This document shows positions 33,673-35,382 of a stretch of 35,382 nucleotides of DNA, piece by piece. Source of the DNA: an uncultured Pelagibacteraceae bacterium (GTDB lineage: Bacteria; Pseudomonadota; Alphaproteobacteria; Pelagibacterales; Pelagibacteraceae); the NCBI GenBank assembly GCA_902566805.1, contig CACFKJ010000008.1:1-35382 (forward strand), given 5' to 3'. Below the pieces are notes generated by a model. It saw nothing but the letters and a program-made list of their open reading frames with translations. It was not told where the DNA came from and made no database searches. Made by a program: the position numbers and the translations under genes. How positions within the stretch are numbered: the first letter of the stretch is position 1; each line of letters opens with the position of its first letter.

Positions 33673-34847
33673 TGTCTGAAATTTACAATATAATTAATAA
33701 AAAAAAATTAGATGTTGTAAGTGCACCAATCGAAAAATCTCATGGACTTCCAAACGAATGCTACACAAGCGATCAATATACTAAAATAGAAAGAAAAAAA
33801 TTATTTGAAGATAAGTGGGTAGTTATTGGTGTGGCAAGTTCTTTTCCAAATAAAGGTGATGCCAAACCTTTTGATCTTTTGGGTATTCCAATTATGATTT
33901 TAAGAGATAAACAAAATAATATTAGAGTATTTCATAATGTTTGTAGCCACCGTGGATATAAAATTTTGCAAGAAAGCTGCAAAATTAAAAATCTTATACG
34001 CTGCCCTTACCATTCATGGTCTTATGATACTTCAGGAAAACTAGTTGCCACACCACATATAGGTGGAATGAATAAACACACTTCAAGTAAATTCAACAAA
34101 GAAGAAAGTGGTTTAAAGGAAATTAGATCATATGTATGGCTTGATATGATTTTTATAAATCTTAGTGAAAACGAATTACCTTTTGAAAAATATATTAAAC
34201 CTTTAAGTGATAGATGGGAAAAATTTTGGCCAACAAAAGATAGAGAATTAATGGTTTATTCTAATGATTATGGATACTTTAATTTAAATGCAAAATGTAA
34301 TTGGAAATTTGCTATTGAGAATTATTGTGAAAGCTATCATTTACCTTGGGTGCATCCTGGATTAAATTCATATTCTAAAATAAGTGATCATTATCATATT
34401 CAAGGTCTACCTAACCGTTTTGCAGGACAGGGTACTAGAGTTTATAATCCAAAGTTTAAAGGAAAAGAGAAATTTCCATGCTTTCCTAATTGGCCAAAAA
34501 ATAAAGAACATATTGCTGAATATGTAGCATTATTTCCCAATGTTATGCTTGGTATTCATAAAGATCATTTTTATGCATATTGGCTTGAACCTGTAGATTA
34601 TAAGTTTACTAAAGAACACATGGAAATTTATTATGTAGGAGAAAAAGCTGCCAATTCAAAAAAATTTAAAAAATTAAGAAAACAAAACTACAAATTGTGG
34701 AAAGATATCCAAAGAGAAGATGTTGGAATTATTGAAGGAATGCAAGAAGGAAGAAGCTCACCTTCATATAATGGTGGAAATTTTTCACCAGTAATGGATA
34801 ATCCAACACATCACTTCCATAAATGGGTAGCAACTAATATAGTTTAA
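33672..34847 (+). CDS. Rieske non-heme iron oxygenase, alpha subunit (betaine demethylase-like)
   Basis: The 391-aa protein has a Rieske 2Fe-2S centre (NVCSHRGYKIL ... IRCPYHSWSYD, CxH-x17-CxxH) at about residues 87-110 and a catalytic domain with the mononuclear-iron motif NWKFAIENYCESYHLPWVHP (Asn plus His-x4-His). This class includes GbcA glycine betaine monooxygenase, choline monooxygenase and stachydrine demethylase; operon context favours N-demethylation of glycine betaine or another betaine. The needed ferredoxin reductase (GbcB type) is not in the window. It starts in a TAATG overlap with the methyltransferase. Confidence 0.87.
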   Translation: MSEIYNIINKKKLDVVSAPIEKSHGLPNECYTSDQYTKIERKKLFEDKWVVIGVASSFPNKGDAKPFDLLGIPIMILRDKQNNIRVFHNVCSHRGYKILQESCKIKNLIRCPYHSWSYDTSGKLVATPHIGGMNKHTSSKFNKEESGLKEIRSYVWLDMIFINLSENELPFEKYIKPLSDRWEKFWPTKDRELMVYSNDYGYFNLNAKCNWKFAIENYCESYHLPWVHPGLNSYSKISDHYHIQGLPNRFAGQGTRVYNPKFKGKEKFPCFPNWPKNKEHIAEYVALFPNVMLGIHKDHFYAYWLEPVDYKFTKEHMEIYYVGEKAANSKKFKKLRKQNYKLWKDIQREDVGIIEGMQEGRSSPSYNGGNFSPVMDNPTHHFHKWVATNIV

Positions 34848-34849
34848 TT

Positions 34850-35382
34850 ATGAAATTTAATAGAAAAATTGCACCTAACACAAAATCAAAAGTAAATTTT
34901 ATTACCAAAAAAAGATTACATGAGGACGAAATTAACTTTGATAAATTAAGATCTTACAGGCTTGATAGAGTAAAAAAAGAATTAGTAAAAAATAATTTAG
35001 AAGCTTGCATCTTATTCGATCCAGTAAACATTAGGTACGCTTTAGATACTGTGAACATGAGTGTTTACAATATGCATAATTTAACAAGGTATTGTTTTGT
35101 ACCAGTTGATGGACCAACAATTTTATATGAATATTTCAATTGTGAGATTTTATCTAAGCATTTGGATTTAATAGATGAAATTAGACCATCAATAACATGG
35201 GATTATTTCAGCAACGGAGACCAAGCAAGTTCTCAGCTTAAAAAATGGGTAAATGAAATAAAAGATTTATCTAATAATTATTTTAGAAGTAAAAAAGTAG
35301 CAATTGATGTTATCAATGGACCAGCAGTCACTGCTTTAAATAAGTTAGGAATTGAAGTAGTTGATGCAAAATTAATTTTAGA
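34850..35382 (+). CDS. M24/creatinase-fold protein, DddP-like (partial, cut at window end)
   Basis: ATG at 34850 follows the Rieske stop by 2 bases and the frame stays open to the window edge, giving 177 residues of N-terminal domain. RSYRLDRVKKELVKNN, ILFDPVNIRYALDTVNMSVYN, RYCFVPVDGP and AIDVINGPAVTAL match the creatinase_N half of M24 proteins and resemble, by memory, the DMSP lyase DddP (FDPLNIRYATDSTNMQ). The metal-binding catalytic half lies outside, so I cannot tell DMSP lyase from Xaa-Pro peptidase or creatinase-like hydrolase. Its position suggests processing of an osmolyte or its derivative. Confidence 0.8.
   Translation, partial: MKFNRKIAPNTKSKVNFITKKRLHEDEINFDKLRSYRLDRVKKELVKNNLEACILFDPVNIRYALDTVNMSVYNMHNLTRYCFVPVDGPTILYEYFNCEILSKHLDLIDEIRPSITWDYFSNGDQASSQLKKWVNEIKDLSNNYFRSKKVAIDVINGPAVTALNKLGIEVVDAKLIL

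Overview
The window is about 30% G+C, with short or negative gene spacing, many TAATG/ATGA stop-start overlaps, and no tRNA, rRNA, insertion sequence or CRISPR. Together with its gene content (Tmm-type trimethylamine monooxygenase, betaine-homocysteine methyltransferase, dimethylglycine dehydrogenase, soxBDAG, ProX/ProW-type osmolyte transporters), this points to a streamlined marine alphaproteobacterium, most likely SAR11 (Pelagibacterales). The taxon is inferred from content and composition, not from a marker gene.

Layout. 1-1103: end of an unknown gene, an exported MORN-repeat protein and a membrane-anchored hypothetical. 1168-7034 (+): a tightly spaced run of a ProV-type ATPase, a 717-aa permease made of two fused ProW domains, glycerol kinase, NAD(P)-type glycerol-3-phosphate dehydrogenase and a 54-aa membrane miniprotein. 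7039-8379 (-): trimethylamine monooxygenase. 8457-10411 (+): iron-type alcohol dehydrogenase and a class I glutamine amidotransferase. 10412-12094 (-): formate-tetrahydrofolate ligase. 12223-17329 (+): heterotetrameric sarcosine oxidase soxBDAG. 17330-21088: GNAT acetyltransferase (-), SRAP/HMCES-type protein (+), exported metallo-beta-lactamase-fold protein (-), purK and purE (-). 21138-24538 (+): a translationally coupled set of M19 dipeptidase-like protein, 553-aa unknown, DUF3726 protein and a 56-aa four-cysteine protein. 24535-25080 (-): Yip1-like membrane protein. 25183-29301 (-): proX, proW, a small MTHFR-like protein and a DmdA-like GcvT-family demethylase. 29592-35382 (+): BHMT, dimethylglycine dehydrogenase, METTL27-like methyltransferase, Rieske oxygenase and a DddP/creatinase-like M24 protein cut by the window edge.

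How the genes fit. Most of the window concerns methylated osmolytes and one-carbon units. Betaine-type compounds enter through ProX/ProW-family ABC systems. Glycine betaine goes to dimethylglycine (BHMT), then sarcosine (dimethylglycine dehydrogenase), then glycine (SoxBDAG), with methyl carbons passed to tetrahydrofolate. Formate-THF ligase links the folate pool to formate and ATP. Tmm feeds TMA/TMAO chemistry. The DmdA-like/MTHFR-like pair looks like a separate module that moves a methyl group to THF and then oxidises it. The Rieske oxygenase may give an oxygen-dependent demethylation route beside BHMT.

The least explained parts are the 21138-24538 operon (two proteins without known function plus an XPA-like zinc-ribbon miniprotein), the transporter coupled to glycerol kinase, and the Rieske/M24 tail of the BHMT operon. 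Functional calls rest on motifs and remembered family features; no database search was possible.
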